From Thiocapsa imhoffii (GTDB lineage Bacteria; Pseudomonadota; Gammaproteobacteria; Chromatiales; Chromatiaceae): DNA of 64,000 nt. The stretch is from NCBI RefSeq assembly GCF_016583985.1, contig NZ_NRSD01000002.1, forward strand, positions 124,001 to 188,000, in the 5' to 3' direction. The translations under genes and the position numbers were made by a program. Positions 1 to 8,615 of this stretch are shown piece by piece. The notes under the pieces were generated by a model. That model ran no database searches. It was given only the letters and a program-made list of their open reading frames with translations, and was not told the DNA's origin. How positions within the stretch are numbered: position 1 is the first letter of the stretch; each line of letters starts with the position of its first letter.

Positions 1-376
1 CGAGCCCACACAAGCCCTTGGCGCGCGTCAGCGCCGCGGCCCGCGCACGGGTCGGGATGCGGCGCAATCGTGCGCAGTGGTGCAGGTATTCGTCCACCTT
101 CAATTCATCGAAGAGGGGCGGACGCTCAGGGAGATAGCCGAGGTGGCGCTTGGCCGCGACCGGGCGGCGAGCCAGATCGATGCCAAGGATCTCGATGCGT
201 CCCGCGCTTGGTGCGAGGGTGCCGCTCAAGAGGCGCAGGCAGGTGGTCTTGCCCGCCCCGTTCGGACCCAAAAGTCCAAGCACCTCTCCTTGGCGCAGCT
301 CCAGCGCGAGCCCCTGGAGGGCCTGATAATGACCAAAGCGGCGGCTGAGAGAGGTGACGCGGGCGAGTGTGTCCAT
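1..376 (-). CDS. ABC transporter ATP-binding protein, partial (N-terminal 125 residues)
   Basis: The minus-strand reading frame is open from an ATG at 376 to the window edge, so the C-terminal part lies outside. It begins MDTLARVTSLSRRFGHYQAL and has a perfect Walker A motif GPNGAGKTT at about residue 38, followed by a region resembling ABC-2-type exporter ATPases of the GldA/NatA/CcmA kind (GYLPERPPLFDELKVDEYL in the Q-loop region). The signature motif and Walker B are beyond the edge, so substrate and partner permease cannot be judged. The next gene on the same strand is a universal stress protein that ends 58 bases upstream of this start, so the two could be co-transcribed. Confidence 0.85.
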   Translation of the reverse strand, partial: MDTLARVTSLSRRFGHYQALQGLALELRQGEVLGLLGPNGAGKTTCLRLLSGTLAPSAGRIEILGIDLARRPVAAKRHLGYLPERPPLFDELKVDEYLHHCARLRRIPTRARAAALTRAKGLCGL

Positions 377-434
377 GAGTGCGGAACGATAGCGGCTCGG
401 GGTCCGAAAGCCAAACCGGCGCGGCCCGCCTGGG

Positions 435-1412
435 TCACGCGGATGCTTGGATCGATGAGGTGAACCCAACCGGCTTGATGGCCAGCACCGAGCAGTCAAC
501 CTGTCGCAGGATGGTTTCGGCGGTGTTGCCCATGATGAGACCGGGAATGCCGCAGCGGGCTAAGGTCCCCATGACGATCAGATCGGCGCCTAAGCGCTCG
601 GCGAGCGCGGGGATTTTCTTGCGTGCCGCGCCCCGTGGCAGATGCAGCTTGGGCTTGCGCTCGGCGGGGGGCGGCGCGCCCAGTCCGCCGAGCACCTCGG
701 TGACCAGGGCCTCGAGGGCGTGGGCGCAACGCGCATGGACGCTTGAGACATAGGCCGTGATCTGCTCCTCCGGGATGCTCAGCATGGTGCCCCGCATCAG
801 CTCCTCCCCCAGGGCCTCCCAGACATAGGCCACATGCAGTTCAGCGGACTCGGAGAACGCCAAGGAGGCGGCCAATTCGAGAATCCGCCGATTCAACTCG
901 CGTCGAGTCTCGTCCTCGCCGCCGTCGGCGGCAGTGACATCGATCGCGGCGAGGATCCGGCGAAACGAGCGCCCGGCATGACACTTGGTTAGCCACACCG
1001 GGCAGGGGCATTGGCGCAGGAGATTCATGTCGTCGCTGCCCAACATGGTGTCGAGCCAGGTGACGTCCTCCGGTGGACGGATCACCAGATCGTGCTCTTG
1101 GGCCAGGACCGCGCGGACGATCTCGAGATAGGGTGTTCCAATCAGGACCTGGCTCATGATCGGCAGTCGATCGCGAAACGAACGAACCATATCGGACAGA
1201 CGGGCCGCACGGTTCGTCATCAAGGCGTCCTGCAGCGCCTGAATGGGGCTCGCCTCGCCACTTGTGAGCAGGGCCAGGCGGTTTGGCACGATGACGTCGG
1301 CGAGCGTGAGCCGGGCGTGGTTGCTCTCGGCCAGGGCCACGGCGTGTTCCAGCGCGGCCTGACAGCCACGCTGTGGATCCACGACAAAGAGGATGTTTTT
1401 GAATCGTTTCAC
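435..1412 (-). CDS. tandem-domain universal stress protein (UspA/UspE-like)
   Basis: The 325-residue protein contains two Usp folds. The first begins KNILFVVDPQRGCQAALEHA. The second begins RRILAAIDVT near residue 150 and ends with GTLARCGIPGLIMGNTAETI, which matches the ATP-binding G-x2-G-x9-G-[S/T] region of Usp proteins, although the last part reads GNTAE. Two fused domains and about 320 residues are typical of UspE-like cytoplasmic stress proteins. The start is a GTG (VKRFKN) preceded by a GGGGG tract about nine bases upstream. The precise role is unknown; family members affect stress survival, motility and adhesion. The gene is divergent from the DUF6544-like gene. Confidence 0.88.
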   Translation of the reverse strand: MKRFKNILFVVDPQRGCQAALEHAVALAESNHARLTLADVIVPNRLALLTSGEASPIQALQDALMTNRAARLSDMVRSFRDRLPIMSQVLIGTPYLEIVRAVLAQEHDLVIRPPEDVTWLDTMLGSDDMNLLRQCPCPVWLTKCHAGRSFRRILAAIDVTAADGGEDETRRELNRRILELAASLAFSESAELHVAYVWEALGEELMRGTMLSIPEEQITAYVSSVHARCAHALEALVTEVLGGLGAPPPAERKPKLHLPRGAARKKIPALAERLGADLIVMGTLARCGIPGLIMGNTAETILRQVDCSVLAIKPVGFTSSIQASA

Positions 1413-1839
1413 TGCAACCCCCTGGGGACAGCGCCCTCAGTGGTCCCGTTGTTGATGCCGGTGCTGGCGCGGCCATCGAATCCGCTCTCACGGCATCCGC
1501 GATGGGATGTCCATGCGGTCCGGATGCCTCCTCCCAGGATGGTAGCCGAAGATCGATTGGACGTCAGATGTCATCATCGGCCGCGGCCGCCTCGAGGAGG
1601 GCTTCGGGCATGAGGGTGCGTTCGGTGCGCACATGGGGCCAAGGGTCATCGGTCCATCATCCACTTGAAATGCATCCCTGCCAATCAACCTCTTGAGCGA
1701 GCTATAATCGACATCCCTTGGACTCATCCCCCGCGCCAGTGTGACGGGAGCCGTGCACGCCTGGTTGCAACCTGGCCGCGTCAGGTCAACGCAGGCACGA
1801 TCGGCTGGCAGGGGTGAACAATCTTGTCGAGAAGCGAAC
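1413..1839. other. divergent intergenic region
   Basis: These 427 bases separate the minus-strand usp gene from the plus-strand DUF6544-like gene. Short open frames exist on both strands but none resembles a protein. On the plus strand a perfect -10 hexamer TATAAT occurs at 1703-1708, but no convincing -35 lies 16-18 bases upstream. It is therefore only a candidate promoter element for the downstream gene. Confidence 0.4.
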
Positions 1840-2697
1840 ATGTGGTTGAACCTCGTTCTACTCTTGGTGCTCGTCCTGCTCTTCATCCCGATCAGCATCG
1901 TGCTCTATGGCATCACGCGTTGGCAGGCCGGAACCACAGTGCTGCGCGCACGCCTCGAGGGTGCCCGTGGGCGCATCATTCCGAACATTTATGAATCGAC
2001 GGAACTCGATACGCTACCGGATCCGGTTCAGCGCTATTTTCGTGCTGTGCTGCGCGAGGGCCAGCCCATGATCGCAGCGGCGGAGCTCCGGCAAGAGGGC
2101 GAATTCGACCTGGGGCGCGAGACCTCCCGTTGGGCGCCAGTCGTCGCCACGCAGTCGGTCGTGACCCAGCCTCCGGGCTTCCACTGGGATGCGCGCATCC
2201 GCTTCACATTGGCGGCCAAACTGTTCGTGCAAGATGCCTATATCGTGGGAACGGGCGTGCTCAAGGCATCGCTGCTGGGTCTGTTCGATGTGGTCAAGGT
2301 GCCGAGCAGCATGGAGCTCACGCACGCCGAACTGATGCGATTCCTCGCCGAGGCGCCACTCTACCCCACCGCGTTGCTGCCGAGTCAGGGGGTTCACTGG
2401 GAGCCGATCGATGACACCTCGGCGCGCGCGAGCCTTGCCGACGGGGACTTGAGTGTCTCGCTGGTGTTTTTGTTCGATGAGACGGGGCTGATTCATCGCG
2501 TGCAGTCAACCGGACGCTATCGAGCCGTGGACGGGGCCATGGTGCAAACGCCGTGGGAAGCGGTGTTCTCGAACTACAAGGAGCGCGGTGGCATGCGCAT
2601 CCCGGTTCAGGGCGAGGTTGCCTGGTCCTTGCCCGAGGCGCGCGCGCCCTACTGGCGTGGCTGCATCACGGACGTGCTCTACAAATTCTCGGCCTAG
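1840..2697 (+). CDS. DUF6544/DUF6920-like membrane-anchored protein
   Basis: The chosen ATG gives a 285-residue protein that starts directly with a hydrophobic anchor (WLNLVLLLVLVLLFIPISIV, residues 2-21). An upstream in-frame extension to 1741 has no membrane segment and is unlikely. After the anchor comes LPDPVQRYFRAVLREGQP, the characteristic opening of the DUF6544 family, followed by a beta-rich domain ending TDVLYKFSA. The function of the family is unknown. The anchor suggests a periplasmic or membrane-associated domain. No partner gene is adjacent in the same direction. Confidence 0.75.
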   Translation: MWLNLVLLLVLVLLFIPISIVLYGITRWQAGTTVLRARLEGARGRIIPNIYESTELDTLPDPVQRYFRAVLREGQPMIAAAELRQEGEFDLGRETSRWAPVVATQSVVTQPPGFHWDARIRFTLAAKLFVQDAYIVGTGVLKASLLGLFDVVKVPSSMELTHAELMRFLAEAPLYPTALLPSQGVHWEPIDDTSARASLADGDLSVSLVFLFDETGLIHRVQSTGRYRAVDGAMVQTPWEAVFSNYKERGGMRIPVQGEVAWSLPEARAPYWRGCITDVLYKFSA

Positions 2698-2740
2698 TGA
2701 CGCTGCGGGCCGACTGGGAATGGGCATGTTCGCACGGCAC

Positions 2741-3238
2741 TCAGGGGGCGCGCTGCGAGATTCGCCGCCCCTGGGTGGATGAGGCCACGAGCGGGGATGG
2801 CGACCGCGGTTCGGGCCAGCGCGGCGCAAGGATGGGGGGATGATTGCCGCGGCGGCGAATCCAGTTGATGGCGCAGAGAATGCGGTGCTGGCTGGCGAGC
2901 CGGCGTTCGAGGGCGAATTTCCCCGGGAAGTCACTGAGCAGGAGGCCCATGAGCATGGTCAAGATTCCCTGCCCCGGGAGGAACAACATCAGGAAGCCCA
3001 TGAAGACCAGCAGCCACCCGAGCAGGTTCTTGAAGATGCGAATGATGATGTAGACCACCGGGTGGTGACGTTTTAACCGCGATGCATGACGTTGCGGATC
3101 GAGGAAGTAGTCCTCGGGGATGCGGGCGAGGAGGAGCGGCAGGGCGAGCAGTGATCCGATGAACATGACCACCGACAGTCCCGCTAACGCCAGCATCAGT
3201 CCCTGGTGTGTGGCGACCCAACTGAGTATCTCGGCCAT
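2741..3238 (-). CDS. PGPGW-like small membrane protein
   Basis: The protein has about 165 residues. Of the two possible starts at 3253 and 3238, the latter is preceded by GGAGGA six bases upstream and is preferred. It has one N-terminal membrane segment (residues 11-33) and a second one near residue 60-80. The second contains FLPGQG followed by a glycine-containing hydrophobic stretch, the pattern of the putative transmembrane PGPGW family. The tail is basic and proline-rich. It sits 43 bases downstream of hypE on the same strand and could be the last gene of the hydrogenase maturation operon, but nothing in the family links it to hydrogenase. Confidence 0.6.
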   Translation of the reverse strand: MAEILSWVATHQGLMLALAGLSVVMFIGSLLALPLLLARIPEDYFLDPQRHASRLKRHHPVVYIIIRIFKNLLGWLLVFMGFLMLFLPGQGILTMLMGLLLSDFPGKFALERRLASQHRILCAINWIRRRGNHPPILAPRWPEPRSPSPLVASSTQGRRISQRAP

Positions 3239-3281
3239 GAAGTCCTCCGCCATGATAAAGAGGTCGCGGATGCGGGTCCGC

Positions 3282-4328
3282 TCAACAGATCCGCGGCAGT
3301 TGCTCCCCGACGAGCCAATCCAGGATCCGACTGCCACCGAAGCCGGTTTCCATCTGCACGAAATGCTGCGGATCCTCGACGACTTCACCGATGATCGAGG
3401 CATCGACGCCAAGCGGATGGGCACGCATGGCGGCGAGGAGGCGGGTGGCCTGTTCGGGCGGGCAGATTGCGACCAGCTTCCCTTCGTTGGCTACATAGAG
3501 CGGGTCGAGGCCGAGAAGTTCGCATGCGGCCGCGACCTCGGAGCGAATCGGGATGTCGGTCTCGCGGATCTGCATGCCAACACCGGATTGGTGCGCCAGT
3601 TCATTGAGGGTGGTGGCGAGACCTCCGCGGGTCGGGTCGCGCAGACAGTGGAGGTCGGGGACCGTTGCGATCATGCTCGCGACCAGGGTGTGCAAGGCGG
3701 CGCTGTCGGATTGGATCTGGGTTTCGAAACCCAGGTTCTCGCGTTGGGAGAGAATGGCGACGCCATGATCACCGATCCAGCCGCTGACCAAGATGCGATC
3801 GTTGGGCCGGGCCTGGTCACCGGAAATCGTGATCCCGTCCGGAACCACGCCGATGCCGGTGGTGGTGATGAAAACGCCATCGCCCTTGCCGCGCTCGACC
3901 ACCTTGGTATCGCCGGTGACGACCGCGACGCCTGCCGCCTTCGCGGCCCGCGCGAGGCTTTCGACGATGCGCGCGAGATCGGCGAGCGGAAAGCCTTCCT
4001 CGAGGATGAAGCCAACGGCCAGATAGAGCGGGCGGGCACCCGCCATGGCCACATCGTTGACGGTCCCGTGGACCGCGAGCGAGCCGATGTCGCCGCCGGG
4101 AAAGAACAGCGGCGAGATCACATGCCCATCGGTACTCATCACCAGGCGTCCGGGTGGCGGTTGAAAGAGCGCCTGATCATTGCCCTGTAGCAACAGCTCG
4201 TCGTCGAGATGGCGCTGGAAGAGCTCGCTGATGAGCTGCGCCATGGCGCGTCCGCCCGAGCCGTGACTCAGTTCCAGGGTGCCTCGCTCGAGGTCGAGCC
4301 GAACCGGGAAACGCCGATCTGCGATCAT
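3282..4328 (-). CDS. hypE: hydrogenase maturation factor HypE (carbamoyl dehydratase)
   Basis: HypE converts a carbamoyl group, transferred by HypF to its C-terminal cysteine, into thiocyanate, giving the CN ligands of the NiFe hydrogenase active site. The 348-residue protein has the typical N-terminal ELSHGSGGRAM, the PurM-like ATP-binding fold (VVTGDTKVVERG; DPTRGGLATTLNELA), and ends exactly in PRIC, the conserved catalytic C-terminal cysteine. The start at 4328 has AGGAG upstream. The gene follows hypD by 13 bases. hypF is not in the window. Length and motifs are canonical. Confidence 0.98.
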   Translation of the reverse strand: MIADRRFPVRLDLERGTLELSHGSGGRAMAQLISELFQRHLDDELLLQGNDQALFQPPPGRLVMSTDGHVISPLFFPGGDIGSLAVHGTVNDVAMAGARPLYLAVGFILEEGFPLADLARIVESLARAAKAAGVAVVTGDTKVVERGKGDGVFITTTGIGVVPDGITISGDQARPNDRILVSGWIGDHGVAILSQRENLGFETQIQSDSAALHTLVASMIATVPDLHCLRDPTRGGLATTLNELAHQSGVGMQIRETDIPIRSEVAAACELLGLDPLYVANEGKLVAICPPEQATRLLAAMRAHPLGVDASIIGEVVEDPQHFVQMETGFGGSRILDWLVGEQLPRIC

Positions 4329-4341
4329 GGTGACTCCTGAT

Positions 4342-5481
4342 TCAGGCCGTTCGTGAGAGGCTGGCGTTCGGTTCGCGGAACCGCCCATAGCTCCAGTAGG
4401 CGGCGCATGCGCCTTCGGAGGACACCATGCAGGAGCCCATCGGATTCTCGGGCGTGCAGGGGTTGCCGAAGAGTTTGCAGTCGGTCGGTGTTTTGACGCC
4501 CCGTAGAATCGACGGACAGTCGCAGCCGCGGATCTCCTTGGTGGGGGCCGCCTCGACCGGGAAGCGGAGTTCGGCGTCCAGGTCCGCGTAAGCATCGGCG
4601 AGGGTCAAGGCACTCTCTGGCAGCACGCCGAGGCCGCGCCATTCGAAGTCGGCGCGGACCTTGAAGACCTCCGCCATGAGTGCCTGGGCCTTGCGGTTGC
4701 CGTCCTCAGTGACGGCACGTCGGTATTGGTTCTCGACCTCGCAGCGCCCGCTGTTGAGTTGGCGGATCAACATGAGCGTGGATTGCATGACGTCAAGCGG
4801 TTCGAACCCGGCGATCACCACCGGGATGCCAAAGCGCTCGGGGACGACGTTGTAGGGTCGGCTGCCGATCAAGGTACTGACGTGGGAGGGGCCGAGGATA
4901 CCGTCGAGCCGCACGCCATCCGGACCCGCCGTGGCGAGGATCGTTGCCAACGCCGGTGGGGTCAGCACATGGTTGCAGAAGACCGAGACGTTCTTCAGTC
5001 CTTCGCGACGGGCGGTCAGGATGGCGACCGCGGTCGGCGGGGTGGTGGTCTCGAAGCCGATGGCGAAGAAGACGACCTGCCGCTCCGGCGCGGCGCGCGC
5101 GATGCGCAGGGCATCCTGGGTGGAGTAGATCATGCGGATGTCCGCACCGCGCGCCTTCGCCTTGAGCAGGGTTTGGCGCCCGCTGGCGGGTACTCGCATG
5201 AGATCACCGTAGGTGCAGAGTGTCACCTGATGCTGGGTGGCCAGGAGGATCGCCTGATCGATGCGTGACATGGGCAGGACGCAGACGGGACAGCCCGGGC
5301 CATGGATGAACCGCACGTTCGGCGGCATCAGGTGCTGTACGCCATAACGATAGATGGCATGGGTGTGACCGCCACAGAATTCCATCAGGCGGTAATCACG
5401 TTCCGGTCGCGCCTCGGCGGCGATCGCCTCGGCGAGACGACGCGCGAGGGTTTGATCGCGAAACTCGTCGATGAATTTCAT
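4342..5481 (-). CDS. hypD: hydrogenase maturation factor HypD
   Basis: HypD is the iron-sulfur scaffold that works with HypC to assemble the Fe(CN)2CO unit of NiFe hydrogenases. The 379-residue product has the invariant motifs MEFCGGHTHAIYRYG, IHGPGCPVCVLP and AIGFETTTPPTA, and the C-terminal cysteines (GCDCPSI, CKLFGNPCTPENPMGSCMVS) that hold the 4Fe-4S cluster. Its ATG overlaps the hypC stop codon by four bases (ATGA), which suggests translational coupling to its partner. It is co-directional with hupK, hypC and hypE. Confidence 0.98.
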   Translation of the reverse strand: MKFIDEFRDQTLARRLAEAIAAEARPERDYRLMEFCGGHTHAIYRYGVQHLMPPNVRFIHGPGCPVCVLPMSRIDQAILLATQHQVTLCTYGDLMRVPASGRQTLLKAKARGADIRMIYSTQDALRIARAAPERQVVFFAIGFETTTPPTAVAILTARREGLKNVSVFCNHVLTPPALATILATAGPDGVRLDGILGPSHVSTLIGSRPYNVVPERFGIPVVIAGFEPLDVMQSTLMLIRQLNSGRCEVENQYRRAVTEDGNRKAQALMAEVFKVRADFEWRGLGVLPESALTLADAYADLDAELRFPVEAAPTKEIRGCDCPSILRGVKTPTDCKLFGNPCTPENPMGSCMVSSEGACAAYWSYGRFREPNASLSRTA

Positions 5482-5720
5482 GGCGTGTCGTCGGTGCTGG
5501 CCAGCGCGCCCATTTCGGCGATCATGGCCAGGGTCCGAGCCGCCTCCTCCTCGCTGATCGTGTTGAGCGCATAGCCCACATGGACGAGAACATAGTCACC
5601 GACCTTGGCGTCCTCGACCAGGGCGAGTGAAATCTCCTTGCTCACCCCATCGAGGGCGACGGTCGCGGTGTCGGACGTGCTGTGAACAGCGGTGATGCGG
5701 GCTGGGATGGCAAGACACAT
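5478..5720 (-). CDS. hypC: hydrogenase maturation chaperone HypC
   Basis: HypC is a small chaperone that carries iron to HypD and then to the hydrogenase large-subunit precursor. The start at 5720 gives MCLAIPARI, with the essential cysteine at position 2. A longer in-frame start at 5735 would bury this residue and is rejected. The protein has 80 residues, includes the typical GDYVLVHVGYALNTISEEEA segment, and overlaps hypD by four bases. Confidence 0.97.
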   Translation of the reverse strand: MCLAIPARITAVHSTSDTATVALDGVSKEISLALVEDAKVGDYVLVHVGYALNTISEEEAARTLAMIAEMGALASTDDTP

Positions 5721-5775
5721 GTGCGATGACCTCAACGCGAATCAGGGATATCGGCCGGGTTGCTGATGCGGCAGA

Positions 5776-6957
5776 CTAAGTTAGGTGAAGCCTGAAGGCA
5801 ACGCAGGGGTCGATTGCCGTGATCAGGAGTTCGGCGCGGCGACGCCATGCGGCGTCCGGCGCGGGTGGGAGCGCGGTCAGGGCCGCGGCAACCACGCCTT
5901 CGGGATGAAAGTTCCACTCTGTGGGGGCGAGGATGCGGTAATCACTGATGCGGTCCTGGTCGAGGCGGGCGAGATGGACGAGCAGGCCGCGCGCGGCTTG
6001 GGTACGCCCGATGCCCACGCCTGTCCCGGGAGGATTCACCTGGGCCGGTGGCGGTGCGGGCGCCTGGTCAGGGCCGGTGCCCGCAACGAAACTGGTCGCG
6101 ACCTCAAGCAAGGCCGCCGTCAGCCGCACCAGCAGTCCGCATCCGAAGCGCCCGAGCAGTGACGCGATGAGCGGATGTTCGCGCATGCGCGCATAAGGGC
6201 TGGTTTCGCGGGCAACGCCGTGCCAGGTTGGGCGCGCGACAAAGTGCGCGGCCCCGGGACCCGTGAGCGCCTCGAGCAGGGTCCGGTCAGGGAGGTCGGG
6301 CAACACCGCGATATCGGTGGGGCCAAGCCCGGCTTCGTTCGCGTCAATCAGGTGTCGCAGGAGGGGCGCGGCGACCCCGTCGGTGACGCGACACCAGTGC
6401 TCGAAGCGGGTGGCATCGATCACCTCGTCGAGCCAGCGCGTGGGTGCGACGCCGAACAGCGACCGGGTGAGCTGCGCCTCCAGCGCGCTGGCGGCGGCAT
6501 CGAAGACCGCCTGCCGCGCCAACTCGGCCGGGGCCTCGCTGCCAGGATGGAAGAGGTCGCCCTGGGCATCCAAGGCCGCGAGCAGGCGAGTGGTCTCGCT
6601 GATGACCAATCGCAGGTCCTGCCGCGCGGGCGCCGTGCCGAGGAGCCCGGGCCAATCGAGTAGGATGCGCCAGAGATGCTCGCGCCCACGTTCCACGGCG
6701 ATGGCCCGCTCGCGCCGGATCTGGGTCAGGGGACTCGCCACGCAATCGCGTGCTTGCTCCAAGGCCGCCGCGCAGGCACCGGCTTGTGCGCGTGCGCAGA
6801 CCGAAAAGAGACGGGGTAAGCGCACACTGGTCTCCGCCGCCGTGCGGCCGATGAAGACCGACGCGGCGTGCACGGGCCGGGTGGAGCGGATCCAACACTG
6901 CGCGCCTGCCGCGGTGCGGTTCACCTGGATCTCAAGATTCCCACTTGGGTCTGTCAT
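5776..6957 (-). CDS. hupK: hydrogenase accessory protein HupK (degenerate large-subunit paralogue)
   Basis: HupK proteins are catalytically inert relatives of the NiFe hydrogenase large subunit, needed for assembly of uptake hydrogenases in several proteobacteria. The 393-residue sequence has large-subunit-like segments: RPVHAASVFIGRTAAE; the helical RLPRLFSVCARAQAGA, where the L1 motif would be in a true subunit; and a C-terminal DPCVAFRLHL, matching the L2 motif DPCxxCxxH but with the second cysteine lost. It lacks a second CxxC nickel-binding pair. It is the first gene of hupK-hypC-hypD-hypE and ends 55 bases before hypC. It diverges from the methyltransferase gene, with only 49 bases between the starts. 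Confidence 0.85.
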   Translation of the reverse strand: MTDPSGNLEIQVNRTAAGAQCWIRSTRPVHAASVFIGRTAAETSVRLPRLFSVCARAQAGACAAALEQARDCVASPLTQIRRERAIAVERGREHLWRILLDWPGLLGTAPARQDLRLVISETTRLLAALDAQGDLFHPGSEAPAELARQAVFDAAASALEAQLTRSLFGVAPTRWLDEVIDATRFEHWCRVTDGVAAPLLRHLIDANEAGLGPTDIAVLPDLPDRTLLEALTGPGAAHFVARPTWHGVARETSPYARMREHPLIASLLGRFGCGLLVRLTAALLEVATSFVAGTGPDQAPAPPPAQVNPPGTGVGIGRTQAARGLLVHLARLDQDRISDYRILAPTEWNFHPEGVVAAALTALPPAPDAAWRRRAELLITAIDPCVAFRLHLT

Positions 6958-7006
6958 GGCAAGAGTGTAGCGTATCGGTCCGCGAACCCTATTCCGAAAC
7001 GCCCAT

Positions 7007-7651
7007 GTGGGTGCTGAGGAAATTCGTTCTGATCAGGATCTTGCCGAGGTCACCGCCAACGTGCTCACACCAGAACAACTCGATGGATTGCGCCGCGATC
7101 TCGTCTTTTCGGCTGAACTCGCAGGGCATTCCCTAAGGCTTCATTCCACCTGGGGATTGTTCTCGCCACGCGAGATCGACGAGGGGACCCGTTTGCTGTT
7201 GGCGCATCTCGAGGTTGACACGAATGCCGATTGTCTCGATCTCGGATGTGGCTATGGAGCCATTGGCTTGGCGCTTGCGAAGCGGGCGCCGGACGGGCAG
7301 ATCCTGATGGTCGATAAGGACTTCGTGGCCGTGGAGTACGCGAATCGTAACGTCGCTTTGAATCGAGTGCCAAACGCCCGTGCTCAGCTCAGCAATGGCT
7401 TCGCGCACATCGACCCCGCGCTGCGCTTCGACCTCATCGCCAGCAATGTGCCGGCGAAGGTGGGCAAGGAGTTGTTGGCGATCCTCCTTCATGATGCCCA
7501 TGCGCGTCTGCGCCCGGGTGGGCGTCTCTACCTGGTCACCATCAATGGTCTGCGCCAATACATGAAGCGCAATCTCAACGAGGTGTTCGGGAATTACGAC
7601 AAACTCAAGCAAGGCGCGCACTACACGGTTGCCCTAGCCGAGCGCCGCTGA
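7007..7651 (+). CDS. class I methyltransferase, RsmC/small-domain type
   Basis: The 214-residue protein has the SAM-binding motif I LDLGCGYGAIGLALA, an acidic motif II (MVDKDF) and the motif IV-like ASNVPAKVGKELL. This is the arrangement of the MTS (methyltransferase small) family that includes 16S rRNA methylase RsmC. In RsmC-type enzymes the catalytic motif is NPPF; here it reads SNVP, so the target (rRNA, tRNA or other) is uncertain. The start is taken as GTG at 7007, the first in-frame start; an ATG two bases upstream is out of frame. The gene is divergent from hupK. Confidence 0.8.
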   Translation: MGAEEIRSDQDLAEVTANVLTPEQLDGLRRDLVFSAELAGHSLRLHSTWGLFSPREIDEGTRLLLAHLEVDTNADCLDLGCGYGAIGLALAKRAPDGQILMVDKDFVAVEYANRNVALNRVPNARAQLSNGFAHIDPALRFDLIASNVPAKVGKELLAILLHDAHARLRPGGRLYLVTINGLRQYMKRNLNEVFGNYDKLKQGAHYTVALAERR

Positions 7652-7826
7652 GGTCAGGCTCGAATCGGCACATCCTGGCGTCGTGATGGTTCGGACCAGG
7701 TGGCCCTGGAGCGTGGGCGCCCCTGAACAGGTCCGTCAGCACCCGACCTGGGATGCCCGTGCAGTGGGTGCTGACCGGTCCATAGGGTGAGGGCGCCGGC
7801 GGTTGCGGGAATTGAGGGGCCGGGAC

Positions 7827-8399
7827 CTAGTCTGCCGGGATCAGGTCGAGCAGCCGTTGCGCCTCTTCGCCCATTGCGGTTTCAGGGCCGAGATCGAGTG
7901 CTTGTTGGAGTGCCGCGCGCGCCCCGCTGGCATCGTCGGCCTGCAGGCTGACGAAGCCGAGTGTCAGCAGGATCCGCTGATGCGTCGGATCCTGCGCCTG
8001 GCCAGCACGCAACTGGGTGAGCGCCGCGTTGGTCTCGCCGAGGTAATGCAGGGCGAGCCCGAGATCATTGTAGGCATCGACCTGGTCCGGAGCGAGTTCG
8101 ATCAAGCGGCGGTAGAGGGGCACGGCCTCGCTGTAGCGGCGTTGCACGAACAGTTCATCGGCTTGTTGTGCGAGCAGTGCCGGGTTGGTTTCAGTGATGG
8201 CTTGAGGCGCGACGTTCTGCGGTGGTCGTGGTGTTGATGCCCCAGGTGATGGGGCGGCGCTGTGCGTGGCCGGTGCGGTGGCGATGGGTCGAACGAGTTG
8301 GCGCAGATAATAATCCCGCGTTGCCGCGAAGATCGTGAAGCCATAGAAAAACAGGAAGACGGCGAAGACAAACCACTGAAGGAGGGACAGACGGGGCAT
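7827..8399 (-). CDS. membrane-anchored TPR protein
   Basis: Starting at 8399, the 190-residue product has an N-terminal membrane segment (LLQWFVFAVFLFFYGFTIFA, residues 6-25). A proline/alanine/threonine-rich linker follows, then about three tetratricopeptide repeats (for example YSEAVPLYRRLIELAPDQVD, then ALHYLGETNAALTQLRAGQA). TPR proteins of this layout are scaffolds on the periplasmic side of the inner membrane. Its 5' leader contains a strong terminator-like hairpin about 170 bases upstream of the start, so the gene may be controlled by attenuation. No functional partner is obvious. Confidence 0.8.
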   Translation of the reverse strand: MPRLSLLQWFVFAVFLFFYGFTIFAATRDYYLRQLVRPIATAPATHSAAPSPGASTPRPPQNVAPQAITETNPALLAQQADELFVQRRYSEAVPLYRRLIELAPDQVDAYNDLGLALHYLGETNAALTQLRAGQAQDPTHQRILLTLGFVSLQADDASGARAALQQALDLGPETAMGEEAQRLLDLIPAD

Positions 8400-8568
8400 C
8401 GGTGGGACCAGCGTGAACGAATTGAACGAACAATCGTAGGAAGCCGCGGCCGGCCTGTCAAACCGCGCCACGTCTTGGGCCATCGTCTGTGATCGGCCTG
8501 GCCTGCCGCAACGCCGACGCGCCCGTGGCTCGGTCGGCGCAGCATCTCAGCTCACCGGGGCAGCCCAC

Positions 8569-8615
8569 AAAAAAAGGGTCGCGACGACAGGGTGTGGTAG
8601 CTGCCGTGGCGACCC
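8569..8615 (-). terminator. Rho-independent terminator or attenuator on the minus strand
   Basis: Read on the minus strand, arms GGGTCGC (8615-8609) and GCGACCC (8582-8576) enclose a second paired segment, ACGGCAG/CTGTCGT, giving about 14 base pairs around a short loop. Seven T residues follow directly (A run at 8569-8575 on the plus strand). No minus-strand protein gene ends just upstream. The hairpin therefore either ends an unannotated RNA transcribed from 8616-9200 or acts as an attenuator in the leader of the TPR gene that starts at 8399. The segment GGGTC can also pair with GACCC at 8636-8632, a possible but weak (5 bp) anti-terminator. Confidence 0.7.
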
